A stretch of DNA of 64,000 nt from the NCBI GenBank assembly GCA_963816545.1, contig CAWFLE010000005.1:124001-188000 (forward strand), given 5' to 3'. Origin of the DNA: Albimonas sp963816545 (lineage in GTDB: Bacteria > Pseudomonadota > Alphaproteobacteria > Rhodobacterales > Rhodobacteraceae). Each line of letters begins with the position of its first letter. Position 1 is the first letter of the stretch. Shown in pieces: positions 16,074 to 26,221 of the stretch. The notes under the pieces are model-generated. The model ran no database searches and was not told the origin of the DNA. It saw nothing but the letters and a program-made list of their open reading frames with translations. The translations under genes were made by a program, and so were the position numbers.

Positions 16074-16961
16074 CTATGCGGCCATGGCTCGGGTCATGTC
16101 GATCCTCGCCTGCTCTGGCGTCCTGTAGCCGATGCTCGAGTGCCTGCGCCGGCGGTTGTAGAAGATGGCGATGTACTCGAAAAGGGCGGCCTTGGCCTCA
16201 CGGCGAGAGGCGAACCGGGTTCGGTGGACCAGTTCCGTCTTCAACGAGCCGAAGAAGCTCTCCATCGGCGCGTTGTCGAGGCAATTGCCCTTGCCGCTCA
16301 TCGAGGCGAGCGCCCCATGCGCCTTCAGCAGCCTCCGATAGTCGCCGCAGGCGTATTGAACACCACGATCGGAGTGGCAGATCAGGCCCGGCGTCGGCCT
16401 TCAATTCCGCAACGCCATGCGCATGGCGTCGACCGCGAGGCTCCCTTTCAGCCGATCGGACATCGACCAGCCGACGATCTCCATCGTGGCCAGGTCCTTG
16501 ACCGCGGCGAGATAGAGCCAGCTTTCATCGGTGGGCATGTAGCTGATGTCGGCGAGCCAGACCGTGTCTGGCGTCCCTACCTTGAAGTTGCGCGCCAGCA
16601 GGTTCGGCGCGATGCCGAGATCGTGTCGGCTGTCGGTCGTGCGCGGCACGCGGCGGCCCCGCCGCGGCGGCCGGATGCCGTTTTGCTTCATGAGCCTGGC
16701 CACCGTCTTCCGGGCGATGCGCTCGCCTTGGGCGACCAGCTCGGCGTGGATGCGCGGCGCGCCGTAGCGTGCGCGGCTGTCTTCAAAGATCGTGCGGATC
16801 CGGGCTGCCATCGTGTCCTGCGCCGCCCGGCTCGCCGCCCTGTCGGGGGTGGCCGCGCGCCAGGCGTGAAACCAGCTCGGGCTCACCGACAGAACCCGGC
16901 ACATCAGCCGGACGGCGTGCTCCGCGACATGGGCGGCGATGAAGGCGAGCTTCGCGTTCAT
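16074..16961 (-). pseudogene. IS3-family transposase OrfB with in-frame stop
   Basis: The DDE integrase-like half of an IS3 transposase. Visible are the HTH_21-type start (LMCRVLSVSPSWFHAWR, RYGAPRIHAEL), first Asp in VWLADISYM, second Asp in CHSDRGVQY, and Glu in NAPMESFFGSLKTEL, ending IGYRTPEQARIDM. A TGA at 16401-16403 (after MRMALRN) interrupts an otherwise continuous frame; the expected codon is CGA, so one C-to-T change suffices. The start ATGA overlaps the orfA stop, and a TTTTTTC slippery run lies in the end of orfA, as needed for the usual -1 frameshift fusion. Confidence 0.85.
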
Positions 16962-17260
16962 TGTTTCGCCGCCCACTGCGCGAAAAAAGCCGAGGCTTTG
17001 CGCATCACCTCCACTTCTTCCTTCAGACGGCGGTTCTCGCGCCGCAATTCGGCAAGCTCCGCCGCCTCGACCTTCTGACGCCGGCTGGCCTCGGCCGAAC
17101 CTGCCGCCTCCACTTCAAGCCGCCAGCCCTTGAGCTGCGAGGAGGCGACCCCCAGCTCCCTGGCCACGCCGGCCTGCGTGGCGCCCGGCGCCGACAGGCG
17201 CGCGACAGCCTGCTCCTTGAACTCCGTCGTGAAACGACGGCGCGGTTCCTTGCTCATCAT
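16958..17260 (-). CDS. IS3-family transposase OrfA
   Basis: 100 residues with the HTH_Tnp_1 helix-turn-helix (RRRFTTEFKEQAVARL, QAGVARELGVASSQLKGW) followed by a leucine zipper (LAELRRENRRLKEEVEVMR). It binds the terminal repeats and pairs with OrfB after frameshifting. The start at 17260 or 17257 (MM) is uncertain by one codon. The frame is intact. Confidence 0.9.
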   Translation of the reverse strand: MMSKEPRRRFTTEFKEQAVARLSAPGATQAGVARELGVASSQLKGWRLEVEAAGSAEASRRQKVEAAELAELRRENRRLKEEVEVMRKASAFFAQWAAKQ

Positions 17261-17833
17261 CCCATCCTCCGTCCCGGGGGTACTTTACCTCCCAGTCCGG
17301 GATCAGGGGGCAACGTCAGATCGCCACCAGCTCGCCGTCGGAGGTGAGCTGGAGGTCGGGCTCGATGAAGTCGGCGCCCTGGCGGGCGGCCAGCTCGTAG
17401 GCCTCGATGGTGTGCTCGGGCTGATAGGCGGAGGCGCCGCGATGGCCGATCACGATGGGGGGTGTGCCGTCGAGCGTGTCGAAGCCGAGGGCGTGGGCCT
17501 GCGGGACCAGTGCGGCCGCGGCAAGCGCCGCGGCGATGAGGATGCGGGTCATGGGGTTCTCCATGCGATGAGGAGGCGCGGAGGTGCGCCGGCAGCCACG
17601 ATCAATACAGCGGAGAAGGCGCGAGGGGCGTGAATTTATGACGAAGTTTCAGTTGCTTGTGAACGCAGGCTGAAGCGCGTCCGCAAGGGTGGAGCCGAGG
17701 CCGGCGCGCTCGCGCATGGCGCGTGCGATCGGGCGCGTTGACCTGCGCTGCCGCCGCCGATACCTGTCCCCGCGTGCCGGGCGGCGCGGGCTACGGTGCG
17801 GTTCGGGTTCTGGGGCGACGGGCGAGGCCGGAG

Positions 17834-18765
17834 ATGGAAAACGGGCAGGCGGGCGACAAGCCCCGGTCCTTCCAGGAGATCATCCTGCGGTTGCAGGCCT
17901 ATTGGGCGCGCCAGGGCTGCGCGCTGCTCCAGCCCTACGACATGGAGGTCGGGGCGGGGACGTTCCACCCGGCCACCACCCTGCGGTCGCTGGGGGAGCG
18001 GCCTTGGGCCGCGGCCTATGTCCAGCCTTCGCGCCGGCCGACGGACGGGCGCTACGGGGACAACCCCAACCGGCTCCAGCACTACTACCAGTTCCAGGTG
18101 CTGATGAAGCCGAGCCCGCCGGATTTCCAGGCGCTCTATCTCGGGTCGCTGGAGGCGATCGGGATCGACATGGGCCTGCACGACATCCGCTTCGTGGAGG
18201 ACGACTGGGAGAGCCCGACGCTGGGCGCCTGGGGCCTGGGGTGGGAGGTCTGGTGCGACGGCATGGAGGTGAGCCAGTTCACCTACTTCCAGCAGGTGGG
18301 AGGGCATGACTGCCGTCCCGTCTCCGGCGAGTTGACCTACGGGCTGGAGCGGCTGGCGATGTACGTGCTGGGGATCGACCATGTCATGGACATGCCGTTC
18401 AACGACCCCGACGCGCCCATCGCCCTGAAATACGGCGACGTGTTCCGCCAGACCGAACGGGAGCATTCCCGCTACAACTTCGACGTGGCGAACACCGAGG
18501 TTCTGCTGCGCCACTTCGAGGAGGCGGAGGCGGAATGCGCCGCGATCCTCGGCGCAGCCGGCGGTGGACCCCAAGACGGGGCGGGACATCGTCATGGCCC
18601 ACCCCGCCTATGACCAGTGCATCAAGGCGAGCCACATCTTCAACCTGCTGGACGCGCGGGGCGTGATCAGCCCGACCGAGCGGCAGGCGTATATCGGGCG
18701 GGTGCGCGCGCTGGCGAAGATGTGCGCCGACGCCTTCGCGACCACGGAGGCGGCGGCGCGCCTGA
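17834..18765 (+). CDS. glyQ: Glycine--tRNA ligase alpha subunit (frame broken near 18553)
   Basis: The catalytic alpha chain of the bacterial alpha2beta2 glycyl-tRNA synthetase. Strongly conserved blocks include QPYDMEVGAGTFHPATTLRS, YVQPSRRPTDGRYG, PNRLQHYYQFQV, RFVEDDWESPTLGAWGLGWE, VSQFTYFQQVGG and TYGLERLAMY. The last ~65 residues (PAYDQCIKASHIFNLLDARG, then TERQAYIGRVR) follow in another frame, with the break at 18548-18562. The expected stop TGA (18763-18765) overlapping the next ATG is out of frame, so another one-base error near the GCGGCGGCG run at 18750-18758 is likely. Repaired length is about 310 residues. Start ATG 17834 has GAGG six bases upstream. Confidence 0.93.
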
Positions 18766-19268
18766 TGCGGTCCAAGGCGATCATCCTCGTCTTCGCGGTC
18801 TTCGTGGCGGTCTTCGCGGCCGCGCTCTGGTGGTTCCAGACGCGCGCCTACTACGAGACGGTGGAGGGCGTGGAGGCGGTGGAGATCATGGGCTCGGACC
18901 TGCCGGTGGTGGAGTACGAGGGGATCGACGCGCCGACCTCGCCGCTGAAGATGCGGGCGTGCTTTCGGGTGCGCGACGGGGTGGCGCCGGACGCCGTTCA
19001 GCATCTGGCGAAGGCCGAGGAGGCGACGCCGCTGGTGGCGCCCGGCTGGTTCGACTGCTTCGACGCCGGGGCCATCGAGGCGGGGATCGCCGAGGGCTCG
19101 ATCCGGGCGGTGATGGCGGCGCGGGACGAGCCCTGGGGATTCGACCGGATCGTGGCGGTGGACCCGGTCGGGCGCGGCTGGATGTGGCGGCAGATGAACG
19201 CCTGCGGGCGGGCGAAATTCGAGGGGGATCCGCTGCCCGAGGGCTGCCCCCCCGCGCCGGAGGAATAG
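18765..19268 (+). CDS. DUF6446-like membrane-anchored protein between glyQ and glyS
   Basis: 167 residues with one N-terminal membrane segment (residues about 4-22, AIILVFAVFVAVFAAALWW) and a periplasmic-looking domain containing two cysteines (ACFRV, WFDCFD). A protein of this kind sits between glyQ and glyS in many Rhodobacteraceae (DUF6446 family); its role is unknown. As the sequence stands it reads in frame with the end of glyQ, but the TGATG overlap at 18763-18767 indicates it starts at ATG 18765. It is followed by glyS three bases downstream. Confidence 0.75.
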   Translation: MRSKAIILVFAVFVAVFAAALWWFQTRAYYETVEGVEAVEIMGSDLPVVEYEGIDAPTSPLKMRACFRVRDGVAPDAVQHLAKAEEATPLVAPGWFDCFDAGAIEAGIAEGSIRAVMAARDEPWGFDRIVAVDPVGRGWMWRQMNACGRAKFEGDPLPEGCPPAPEE

Positions 19269-19271
19269 GAC

Positions 19272-21350
19272 GTGGACCTTCTGATCGAGCTCTTCTCCGA
19301 GGAGATCCCGGCGCGGATGCAGGCGCGCGCGGCCGAGGACCTGAAGAAGCTGATGACCGACGCGATGGTCGAGGCGGGGCTGACCTATGAGGCGGCGGCC
19401 GCCTTCGCCACGCCGCGCCGGTTGGCGCTGGCGGTGCAGGGGCTGCCGAAGGCCACGCGCGCGGTGCGAGAGGAGCGCAAGGGGCCGCGGGCCGATGCGC
19501 CGGCGCAGGCGGTTGAGGGGTTCCTGCGCTCGACCGGGCTCGCTCGGGACCAGCTGGAGGTGCGCGCCGACAAGAAGGGCGACGTGCTGTTCGCGGTGAT
19601 CGAGAAGCCGGGGCGCACGGCCGCCGAGGTGGTGGCGGAGGCGCTGGAGGCGACGGTGCGGGGGTTCCCGTGGCCGAAGTCCATGCGCTGGGGGGACGGG
19701 TCGCTCAGGTGGGTTCGGCCGCTGCACTCGATCCTGTGCGTGCTGTCGGACGAGAGCGGGGCGGAGGTCGTGCCGCTGGAGATCGAGGGGATCCGGGCCG
19801 GCGACCGCACGCGGGGGCACCGGTTCATGGCGCCGGCGGAGTTCCGGGTCTCGGGCTACGACGACTACGTGCGCAGCCTGGAAGGGGCGTTCGTGATCCT
19901 CGACCCGGCCGAGCGGGCGGAGCGGATCCGGCATGACGCCACCCAGGCCGCGTTCGGTCAGGGGCTGGAGGTCGTGGAGGACCCCGGCCTGCTGGCGGAG
20001 GTGGCGGGGCTGGTGGAGTGGCCGGTGGTGCTGATGGGGGAGATCGGGGAGCGGTTCCTCGGGCTGCCGCCGGAGGTGCTGCGGACCTCGATGAAGGAGC
20101 ACCAGAAGTTCTTCTCGGTGCGCGATCCGGGGACTGGGAAGATCGTGAAGTTCATCACGGTCGCGAACCGGGAGACGGCGGACCACGGGGTGACCGTGCT
20201 GGAGGGAAACGGGCGGGTGCTGGCCGCGCGCCTGTCGGATGCGCGCTTCTTCTGGGAGAACGACCTGCGCGGCGTGAAGGCCGGGGGGATGGAGGCGATG
20301 GCGGGGCCGTTGGCCTCGGTCACGTTCCACAACAAGCTCGGCAGCCAGGCGGACCGGATCGGGCGCATCGCGGCGCTGGCGCGGGAGATCGCGGGGGCGG
20401 TCGGGGCGGACCCGGCGCTGGCGGAGCAGGCGGCGCGGGTGGCGAAGGCGGATCTCGCCTCCGAGATGGTCTACGAGTTTCCCGAGCTTCAGGGGGTCAT
20501 GGGGACCTATTACGCGCGGGACGCGGGGCTGCCGGAGGCGGTCGCCGCGGCCTGCGGGGCGCATTACGCGCCGCTGGGGCCGTCGGACGCCGTGCCGTCG
20601 GAGCCGGTCTCGGTGGCCGTGGCGCTGGCCGACAAGATCGACATGCTGGCCGGGTTCTGGGCCATCGACGAGAAGCCGACGGGGTCGAAGGACCCGTTCG
20701 CGCTGCGGCGCGCGGCGCTCGGCGTGATCCGGATCGTTCTGGAGAACGAGTTGCGGCTGGGGCTCACGCGGGAGTTCGGGGTCGCGGTGCGGGGGCACGG
20801 ATCGGTCGAGATCGAGCGTCTGGTGCCGGAGCTGCTGTCGTTTCTCGCGGATCGGCTGAAGGTGCATCTGCGCGGCGAGGGCATCCGCCACGACGTGATC
20901 GAGGCCTGCTTCCGGCTGGGCGGGCAGGACGACCTGGTGCTGCTGGTCGCGCGGGTGCGGGCGTTGCAGGCGTTCCTCGGGACCGAGGACGGGGCGAACC
21001 TGCTGGCGGGGTATCGGCGGGCGTCCAACATCGTGGACGCGGAGGAGAAGAAGGACGGGATCGAGTACTCGCTGGATCCCGATCCGCAGTTCGCCGCCGA
21101 GGAGGCGGAGAAGGCGCTGTTCAAGGCGCTGGACGACGCGGAGCCGGAGATCGGGCGGGCGCTGAACGCCGAGGATTTCGAGGCGGCCATGCGGGGGATG
21201 GCGGGCCTGCGCGCGCCCATCGACCGCTTCTTCGACGAGGTGACGGTGAACGCGCAGAACGCTATCGTGCGGCGCAACCGGCTTTGCCTGCTCAACCGCA
21301 TCCGGGGCGTCATGCAGCGGGTGGCGGCGTTCTCGTCCGTCGAAGGCTAG
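19272..21350 (+). CDS. glyS: Glycine--tRNA ligase beta subunit
   Basis: 692 residues from a GTG start. The N-terminus DLLIELFSEEIPARMQ is diagnostic for GlyS; further conserved blocks are TPRRLALAV, PKSMRWGDGSLRWVRPLHSI, TRGHRFM and the EYAPL-like HYAPLGPSD segment. The C-terminal ~100 residues form the anticodon-binding-like domain (ALFKALDDAEPEIGRALNAE, ending in NRLCLLNRIRGVMQRVAAF). The beta subunit binds tRNA and completes the enzyme with GlyQ. The frame is intact and the length is normal. It is likely the last gene of the glyQ operon. Confidence 0.96.
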   Translation: MDLLIELFSEEIPARMQARAAEDLKKLMTDAMVEAGLTYEAAAAFATPRRLALAVQGLPKATRAVREERKGPRADAPAQAVEGFLRSTGLARDQLEVRADKKGDVLFAVIEKPGRTAAEVVAEALEATVRGFPWPKSMRWGDGSLRWVRPLHSILCVLSDESGAEVVPLEIEGIRAGDRTRGHRFMAPAEFRVSGYDDYVRSLEGAFVILDPAERAERIRHDATQAAFGQGLEVVEDPGLLAEVAGLVEWPVVLMGEIGERFLGLPPEVLRTSMKEHQKFFSVRDPGTGKIVKFITVANRETADHGVTVLEGNGRVLAARLSDARFFWENDLRGVKAGGMEAMAGPLASVTFHNKLGSQADRIGRIAALAREIAGAVGADPALAEQAARVAKADLASEMVYEFPELQGVMGTYYARDAGLPEAVAAACGAHYAPLGPSDAVPSEPVSVAVALADKIDMLAGFWAIDEKPTGSKDPFALRRAALGVIRIVLENELRLGLTREFGVAVRGHGSVEIERLVPELLSFLADRLKVHLRGEGIRHDVIEACFRLGGQDDLVLLVARVRALQAFLGTEDGANLLAGYRRASNIVDAEEKKDGIEYSLDPDPQFAAEEAEKALFKALDDAEPEIGRALNAEDFEAAMRGMAGLRAPIDRFFDEVTVNAQNAIVRRNRLCLLNRIRGVMQRVAAFSSVEG

Positions 21351-21357
21351 GGCGGCT

Positions 21358-21400
21358 GCGAAACGTCGCGAAACGCCCGCAGGTGTTTCGCGTGCGAAAC
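21358..21400. promoter_or_regulatory. Composite palindromic operator upstream of the PEP dikinase gene
   Basis: GCGAAAC half-sites occur at 21358 and 21368, and a palindrome GTTTCGC-GT-GCGAAAC spans 21385-21400. The same arrangement recurs at 33842-33875. No cognate regulator can be named. Confidence 0.5.
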
Positions 21401-21595
21401 ATAGCTTGCGTATGGTGTGCATGTATACGAAATCTTGTTAACGATTGCGGCGAGGCGCGCCGGGGCCTAAGCCGTTGGCGGGGCGGTGGGATGTCGCGCG
21501 CGGAGTCGCCCGAGGGCAGAGCGCCGCTTAACCTTTTCCTTTCCCCGGCCGGCGGCTAGCTTGTCGTGCAGCGCAATCGGGGAAGGAAGCGCGAA

Positions 21596-24231
21596 TTGCG
21601 CCCTGAAACGGAATTCACGCCAAGCCGCTACGCGCCCCTCGGCCCCGGCGGGGCCGAGGACCCGGAGCGATTCGGCCGGAAGGCGGCGACGCTGTCGCGG
21701 CTGATCGGGCTGGGGATGCCCGTGAAGCCCGGCTTCGCCGTCAGCGTCGACTGCGTGGCGCGGCTGGCCGAGGAGGGGGCCGATGCGCTGGGCCCGGGGT
21801 TCCAGCAGGCGCTGGACCGGCTGGAGGGCGGGCTGCTCGCGCTGCGGGCTTCTCCGGGGCGCAAGGAATGGGGGGGCCGGCGACGCTGCTGAACCTCGGC
21901 GCCTCGGTGGAGGGGCTGGAGCCGCGGGTGGGCGCGCGCGCGGCGCGGGACGCGGTCCGGCGGCTGATCCATGCCTATGCGGTGCATGTGGGCGGCGCCG
22001 ACCCGGAGGCGTTCGAATACGCGCTGCACGACTTCCTGAAGGACCACGGCGCGGCGAGCGAGCGGGAGCTGGACGCCGAGGCGCTGGACGAGTTGATCGC
22101 GCTGTTCCTCGATCTGCACGAAGATGAGACCGGCGACGCGTTCCCCGACAGCCCGGCGGAGCAGTTGACCGGCGCGATGCGGGCCATGGCGCGGGCGTGG
22201 AATTCGGTCTCCGCGCGGCTGCTGCGGTCCTCTCGCGGGGGGCCCGAGAGCGGCGGGCTGGCGCTGGTGGTGCAGGAGCTGGCGCTGGGGCTCGCGCAGG
22301 GGATGTCGGGCGCGGGGCGGGCGGCGTTCCGGGCGGAGCGGTCGGGCGCGCCGGGGCTGACGGGACGGATGCTGTGGCAGGCGCAGGGCAACGACGCCTC
22401 GGCCGGGCTGCGGACGCCGGTGCTGGTGGGCGCAGTGGAGCGGCGGGCGGCGGGGGTGAAGGAGCCCGCGCTGGAGGAGGCGGCGCCCGAGATCGCGGAT
22501 CGGCTCCGGCGGCTGGGCGAGGTGGCGGAGCGGGATTTCCAGGACGCCATGGCGCTGGAGTTCACGCTCGAGGACGGCGCGGTGTTCGTGCTGGGCGCCG
22601 AGCCGATCCGGCGAACGGCGGCGGCTTCGGTGCGGGTGTCGGTGGATCTGGCGAACTCGGGGGCGATCGGGCGCGAGGATGCGCTGCTGCGGGTCGAGCC
22701 GCGGATGCTCTCGGAGCTGTTGCACCCGATGATCGACCCGGCCGCGCCGCGCGACCTGCTGGCCAGGGGCCTGCCGGCGTCTCCCGGCGCCGCGTCGGGG
22801 CCGGTGGTGTTTTCGGCCGAGGCGGCGGACGCGGCGGCGGCGCGGGGGCGGCCGGCGGTGCTCGTCCGCGTGGAGACGAGCCCGGAGGATATACGGGGGA
22901 TGCACTCGGCGGCGGCGGTTCTGACGGTGCGGGGCGGAATGACCTCGCACGCCGCGGTGGTGGCGCGGGGGCTGGGCACGCCCTGCGTGGTGGGCGCCTC
23001 GGGGCTGCACCTGGACATGGGGGCGCGGGAGCTGACGGCGCCGGATGGCCGCGTCTTCCGCGAGGGGGATGCGATCACGGTGGACGGCACGGTGGGCGAG
23101 GCGCTCGCGGGCGAGGCGCCGACCATCCAGCCGGAGTTCTCGGGCGCGCTGGCGGAGCTGATGGACTGGGCGGACGACGTCCGGCGCATGCGGGTGCGGG
23201 CGAACGCCGACACCGCGCAGGACGCGCGGGTGGCGCTGGGCTTCGCGGCCGACGGCATCGGACTGGTGCGCACCGAGCACATGTTCTTCGAGAAGGGGCG
23301 GATCACGCCGATGCGGCGCATGATCCTCGCGGATCGGGAGGAGGACCGGAGGCGGGCGCTGGATGTGCTGCTGCCCATGCAGCGCGCGGATTTCATGGGG
23401 CTTTACCGGGTCATGCAGGGAATGCCGGTGACCATCCGGCTGCTGGACCCGCCGCTGCACGAGTTCCTGCCCCATGCCGACGAGGATCTGTCGGAGCTGT
23501 CGGAGGTGACCGGCCTGCCGGTGAAGGCGTTGCGCCGGCGCATCGCCGACATGCAGGAGTTCAACCCCATGCTCGGCAAGCGGGGCTGCCGGCTGGGCGT
23601 GACCATGCCTGAAATCTACGAGATGCAGGCCCGCGCCATATTCGAGGCGCTGGCGCAGAGCTGGACGGACGGCCCGCTGGTGCGCCCGGAGATCATGATC
23701 CCGCTCGTGTCCGCGCGGCGGGAGGCGACGCTGATCCGACGGAGCATCGACCAGGTGGCGATGGCGGTGTCGGCGGAGACCGGGCGGCGCTTCGACTACC
23801 GCGTCGGGGTGATGGTGGAGACGCCGCGCGCGGCCCTGCGGGCGGGCGACCTGGCGGAGGATCTGGATTTCCTGTCCTTCGGCACCAACGACCTCACGCA
23901 GATGTCCTTCGGGCTCAGCCGCGACGATGCGGGGCGCTTCATGCGGGACTACGTCAACGCCGGCGTGTTTCAGGAGGACCCGTTCCACACGCTCGACCTG
24001 GAGGGGGTGGGGGAGCTGATGTTGATCGCGGCGGATCGCGCGCGCACGGCGAAACCGGGCATTCCGCTGGGGCTGTGCGGCGAGCATGGCGGGGATCCTG
24101 CCTCGATCCGCTTCTGCGAGGCGGCGGGATTCGACTATGTGAGCTGCTCGCCCTTCCGGGTGCCGATCGCGCGGCTCGCCTGCGCGCAGGCGAGCGTCCT
24201 GCAGCGCCGGGTGCGGGAGGACGGGGAATGA
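21596..24231 (+). CDS. ppdK: Pyruvate, phosphate dikinase-like PEP-utilising enzyme (frame broken near 21872)
   Basis: It would interconvert pyruvate and PEP. In order: an ATP-grasp-like N-terminal part (FGRKAATLSRLIGLGMPV), the swivelling phosphohistidine domain with GGMTSHAAVVARGLGTPC (His acceptor), and the TIM-barrel PEP/pyruvate domain (MRVRANADTAQDA, GIGLVRTEHMFF, RVGVMVETPRAAL, FLSFGTNDLTQM, GLCGEHGGDP with the catalytic Cys). One G is missing from the G run at 21869-21874. Repaired length is about 878 residues. The N-terminal glycine loop (EWGGPATLLNLGAS) departs from classical PpdK. The TTG at 21596 is preferred because GGAAGGA lies upstream; GTG 21566 is the alternative. Confidence 0.85.
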
Positions 24232-25166
24232 CGCTCGGGGCGCTGCGGGAGGGGGGAAAGGGCGCGTTGGCGCGCGCGCTGGCGAAGATGGAGGCGAAGC
24301 CCCAGGCGCCGGAGACGCTGGCGCTTCTGGACGAGGCGCATCAGGTCGAGGGCGGGCATGTCGTCGGCCTGACGGGGCCGCCCGGGGTGGGCAAGAGCTC
24401 GCTCGCCAACCGGCTGGTGGCGGGGTGGCGCGCCCGGGGGCTGACGGTGGGGGTGATCGCCGTCGATCCCTCGTCGCGGCGGTCCAGAGGGGCGTTGCTG
24501 GGGGACCGCACCCGCATCGACACGGACCCGGAGGACCGGGGCGTCTTCGTGAGGTCCATGGCGGCGCGGGACCGGCTCGGGGGGCTGGCGGAGCTGAGCT
24601 TCCCGGCGATGGTGCTGATGCGCGCCCTGTTCGACCGGGTGCTGGTGGAGACCGTGGGGGTCGGGCAGTCGGAAGTCGAAGTCGCGGACATGGCCGACAC
24701 CGTGGTCCTGTGCGTGCAGCCGTCCTCCGGGGACTCGTTGCAGTTCATGAAGTCCGGGGTGATGGAGGCGCCGCATATCCTCGCGGTGACCAAGGCGGAC
24801 CTCGGCCTGCCGGCGCGACGGGCGCTGGCCGACCTGAAGGGGGCGCTGTCGCTGGCGCCGCCGCGGCCGGACGGGTCGGAGGCGATGGCGCTGACGTGCT
24901 CCTCCTCGGACCCCGCGGGCGCGGAGGCGCTTCTGGAGGCGCTGGAGGCGCGCGCGGCCAAGGCGCCCGTGGCCAAGGATCGCGTTCGCCACGCCCGAGC
25001 CTGGGCCGATCTGGCGATGACGGCCCAACACGGCCGCAGAGGACTGGCGGCGGCTCAGGCCGCTTTCGATTCGCAAGGATTCGCCTCTCACCCCTTCGCC
25101 GAGACGGGCCACGCGATGCGGGAGTTGGATGCGGCGTTGGCTCACGCATTTTCATCGAAGGGTTGA
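24228..25166 (+). CDS. meaB: Methylmalonyl-CoA mutase-associated GTPase MeaB
   Basis: 312 residues with G1 GPPGVGKSSLANRL, the MeaB-specific VIAVDPSSRRSRGALLGDRT, SMAARDRLGGLAEL, G3-like VETVGVGQSEVEVADMAD and G4 TKAD. MeaB chaperones adenosylcobalamin loading and protection of methylmalonyl-CoA mutase; no mutase gene lies in this window. The start overlaps the dikinase stop (ATGA), so the two are co-translated. The family has also been called ArgK. Confidence 0.93.
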   Translation: MTLGALREGGKGALARALAKMEAKPQAPETLALLDEAHQVEGGHVVGLTGPPGVGKSSLANRLVAGWRARGLTVGVIAVDPSSRRSRGALLGDRTRIDTDPEDRGVFVRSMAARDRLGGLAELSFPAMVLMRALFDRVLVETVGVGQSEVEVADMADTVVLCVQPSSGDSLQFMKSGVMEAPHILAVTKADLGLPARRALADLKGALSLAPPRPDGSEAMALTCSSSDPAGAEALLEALEARAAKAPVAKDRVRHARAWADLAMTAQHGRRGLAAAQAAFDSQGFASHPFAETGHAMRELDAALAHAFSSKG

Positions 25167-25303
25167 TTAGCGTTTTAACGCAGTGCATTAACCAGCAACC
25201 GCGAGCGGGTCGTGAGAAAACAGTCTGATTTGCGGCTGGATTTCCCCGCGCCCCTCGTGGTCATAGGCCGGTGATGAGATCACGACACGACCGGAGAGGC
25301 CCG

Positions 25304-26107
25304 ATGATGCGCAAGCTTCGTCGCTGGACCGCCGGCCGCAAAGCGGCCGCGATCCTTCGCTCCCTCGCCCTGATGGGCGCGGTTGCGTCGTTGGGAGCGG
25401 CGTTCGCTCCGCCCCCCGCGAGGGCCGACGCCCCCTCGTTCGTCACCGCCGCGCTGGCGGTCGAACGGGAGGCGTTGGCGGGCGTGATGGCCCGGCGCGG
25501 CGCGGTGGATCTGGATGCGGTCAACGGGCGGGTCATGCCTCGGGGCGGCACCGCGGAGCTCGACCATCTGGACGTGCAGGACCGGCTGCTGATGGCGTCC
25601 CTCCACAAGGGGGACCTGCGGACGCAGGAGGGGCTGGCCGGCGTCGCGGAGACGAAGCTGACCTGGGAGTTGTTCGACGACGCGACGCCCCGAAAAGACG
25701 CCGAGGAGACGTGCCTGACGGAGGCCCTCTACTTCGAGGCGCGGGGCGAGAGCCTGTCCGGTCAGGTCGCGGTGGCCGAGGTCATCCTCAACCGGGTGGA
25801 CCGCGAAGAGTTTCCGACCTCGGTCTGCAAGGTGGTTCGGCAGGGGATGTCCGGCGGGCTCTACGCCTGCCAGTTCTCCTACAACTGCGATGGCAAGCCG
25901 GAGGATATCGCGGATCGGTCGACCTACGAGCTGCTGGCGCATATCGCCCGCAGGATGCTCGACGGTCTGCCGCGCTCGCTCACGCATGGCGCGACGCACT
26001 ATCACGCGACCCATGTTCGGCCGCGCTGGGCCCGGCGCTTCGACATGACGGCCGAGATCGGCGAGCATGCCTTCTATCGCGAACCGAGCCAGGTCGCCCG
26101 CTACTGA
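25304..26107 (+). CDS. SleB-like cell wall hydrolase
   Basis: About 267 residues with an N-terminal membrane/signal segment (LRSLALMGAVASLGAAFAPP, cleavage after ARA) and a C-terminal Hydrolase_2/SleB domain: CLTEALYFEARGESLSGQVA, AEVILNRVDREEFPTSVCKV, CQFSYNCDGKP and THGATHYHATHVRPRWAR. Such proteins are predicted to cut peptidoglycan in the periplasm during growth or division. ATG 25304 is chosen because GAGAGG precedes it by eight bases; an upstream in-frame ATG at 25274 would add ten residues. Confidence 0.9.
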   Translation: MMRKLRRWTAGRKAAAILRSLALMGAVASLGAAFAPPPARADAPSFVTAALAVEREALAGVMARRGAVDLDAVNGRVMPRGGTAELDHLDVQDRLLMASLHKGDLRTQEGLAGVAETKLTWELFDDATPRKDAEETCLTEALYFEARGESLSGQVAVAEVILNRVDREEFPTSVCKVVRQGMSGGLYACQFSYNCDGKPEDIADRSTYELLAHIARRMLDGLPRSLTHGATHYHATHVRPRWARRFDMTAEIGEHAFYREPSQVARY

Positions 26108-26221
26108 CGCCTGCCGTTAAAGCTTTCTTCACCATCGCGCGCTAGGGGCCTCCCCGCCCTGCCGAGGGTCCGCCGCAAGGCGGCGCCCGGGCTTGCAGGG
26201 CGTTTCCCCAAGGAGCGCATC

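Larger units (their letters stand above)
16036..17318 (-). mobile_element. IS3-family insertion sequence, 1283 bp
   Basis: Perfect 28-bp terminal inverted repeats (16036-16063 and 17291-17318, starting TGACGTTGCC) are flanked by a 3-bp target duplication GAT (16033-16035 and 17319-17321). orfA and orfB have the usual IS3 order. It sits inside the glycerophosphodiesterase gene. Confidence 0.95.
15211..17552 (-). pseudogene. Secreted glycerophosphodiester phosphodiesterase, split by an IS3-family element
   Basis: The two halves are 17552-17319 and 16035-15211. The N-terminal part has a signal peptide (MTRILIAAALAAAALVPQAHA) and the GDPD motifs IGHRGASAYQPEHT and FIEPDLQLTSDGELVAI; the C-terminal half resumes exactly at IHDETLTRTT and ends in VPGPAALLLLPLGMAALAGL plus arginines, a VPxP-CTERM-like sorting tail. 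GDPDs hydrolyse glycerophosphodiesters from phospholipid turnover. Without the insertion the protein would be about 350 residues and intact, so inactivation is recent. Start 17552 has GGAG six bases upstream. Confidence 0.88.

Noticed and set aside
18564..19268. A natural glyQ-membrane protein gene fusion
   Set aside because: The frames run together only because of probable one-base errors; a TGATG overlap at 18763-18767 marks the normal boundary.
18399..21422. A 1007-codon open frame on the minus strand opposite glyQ-glyS
   Set aside because: Arg/Leu/Pro/His-rich low-information sequence, fully antisense to clearly recognised glyS; an artefact of high GC content.
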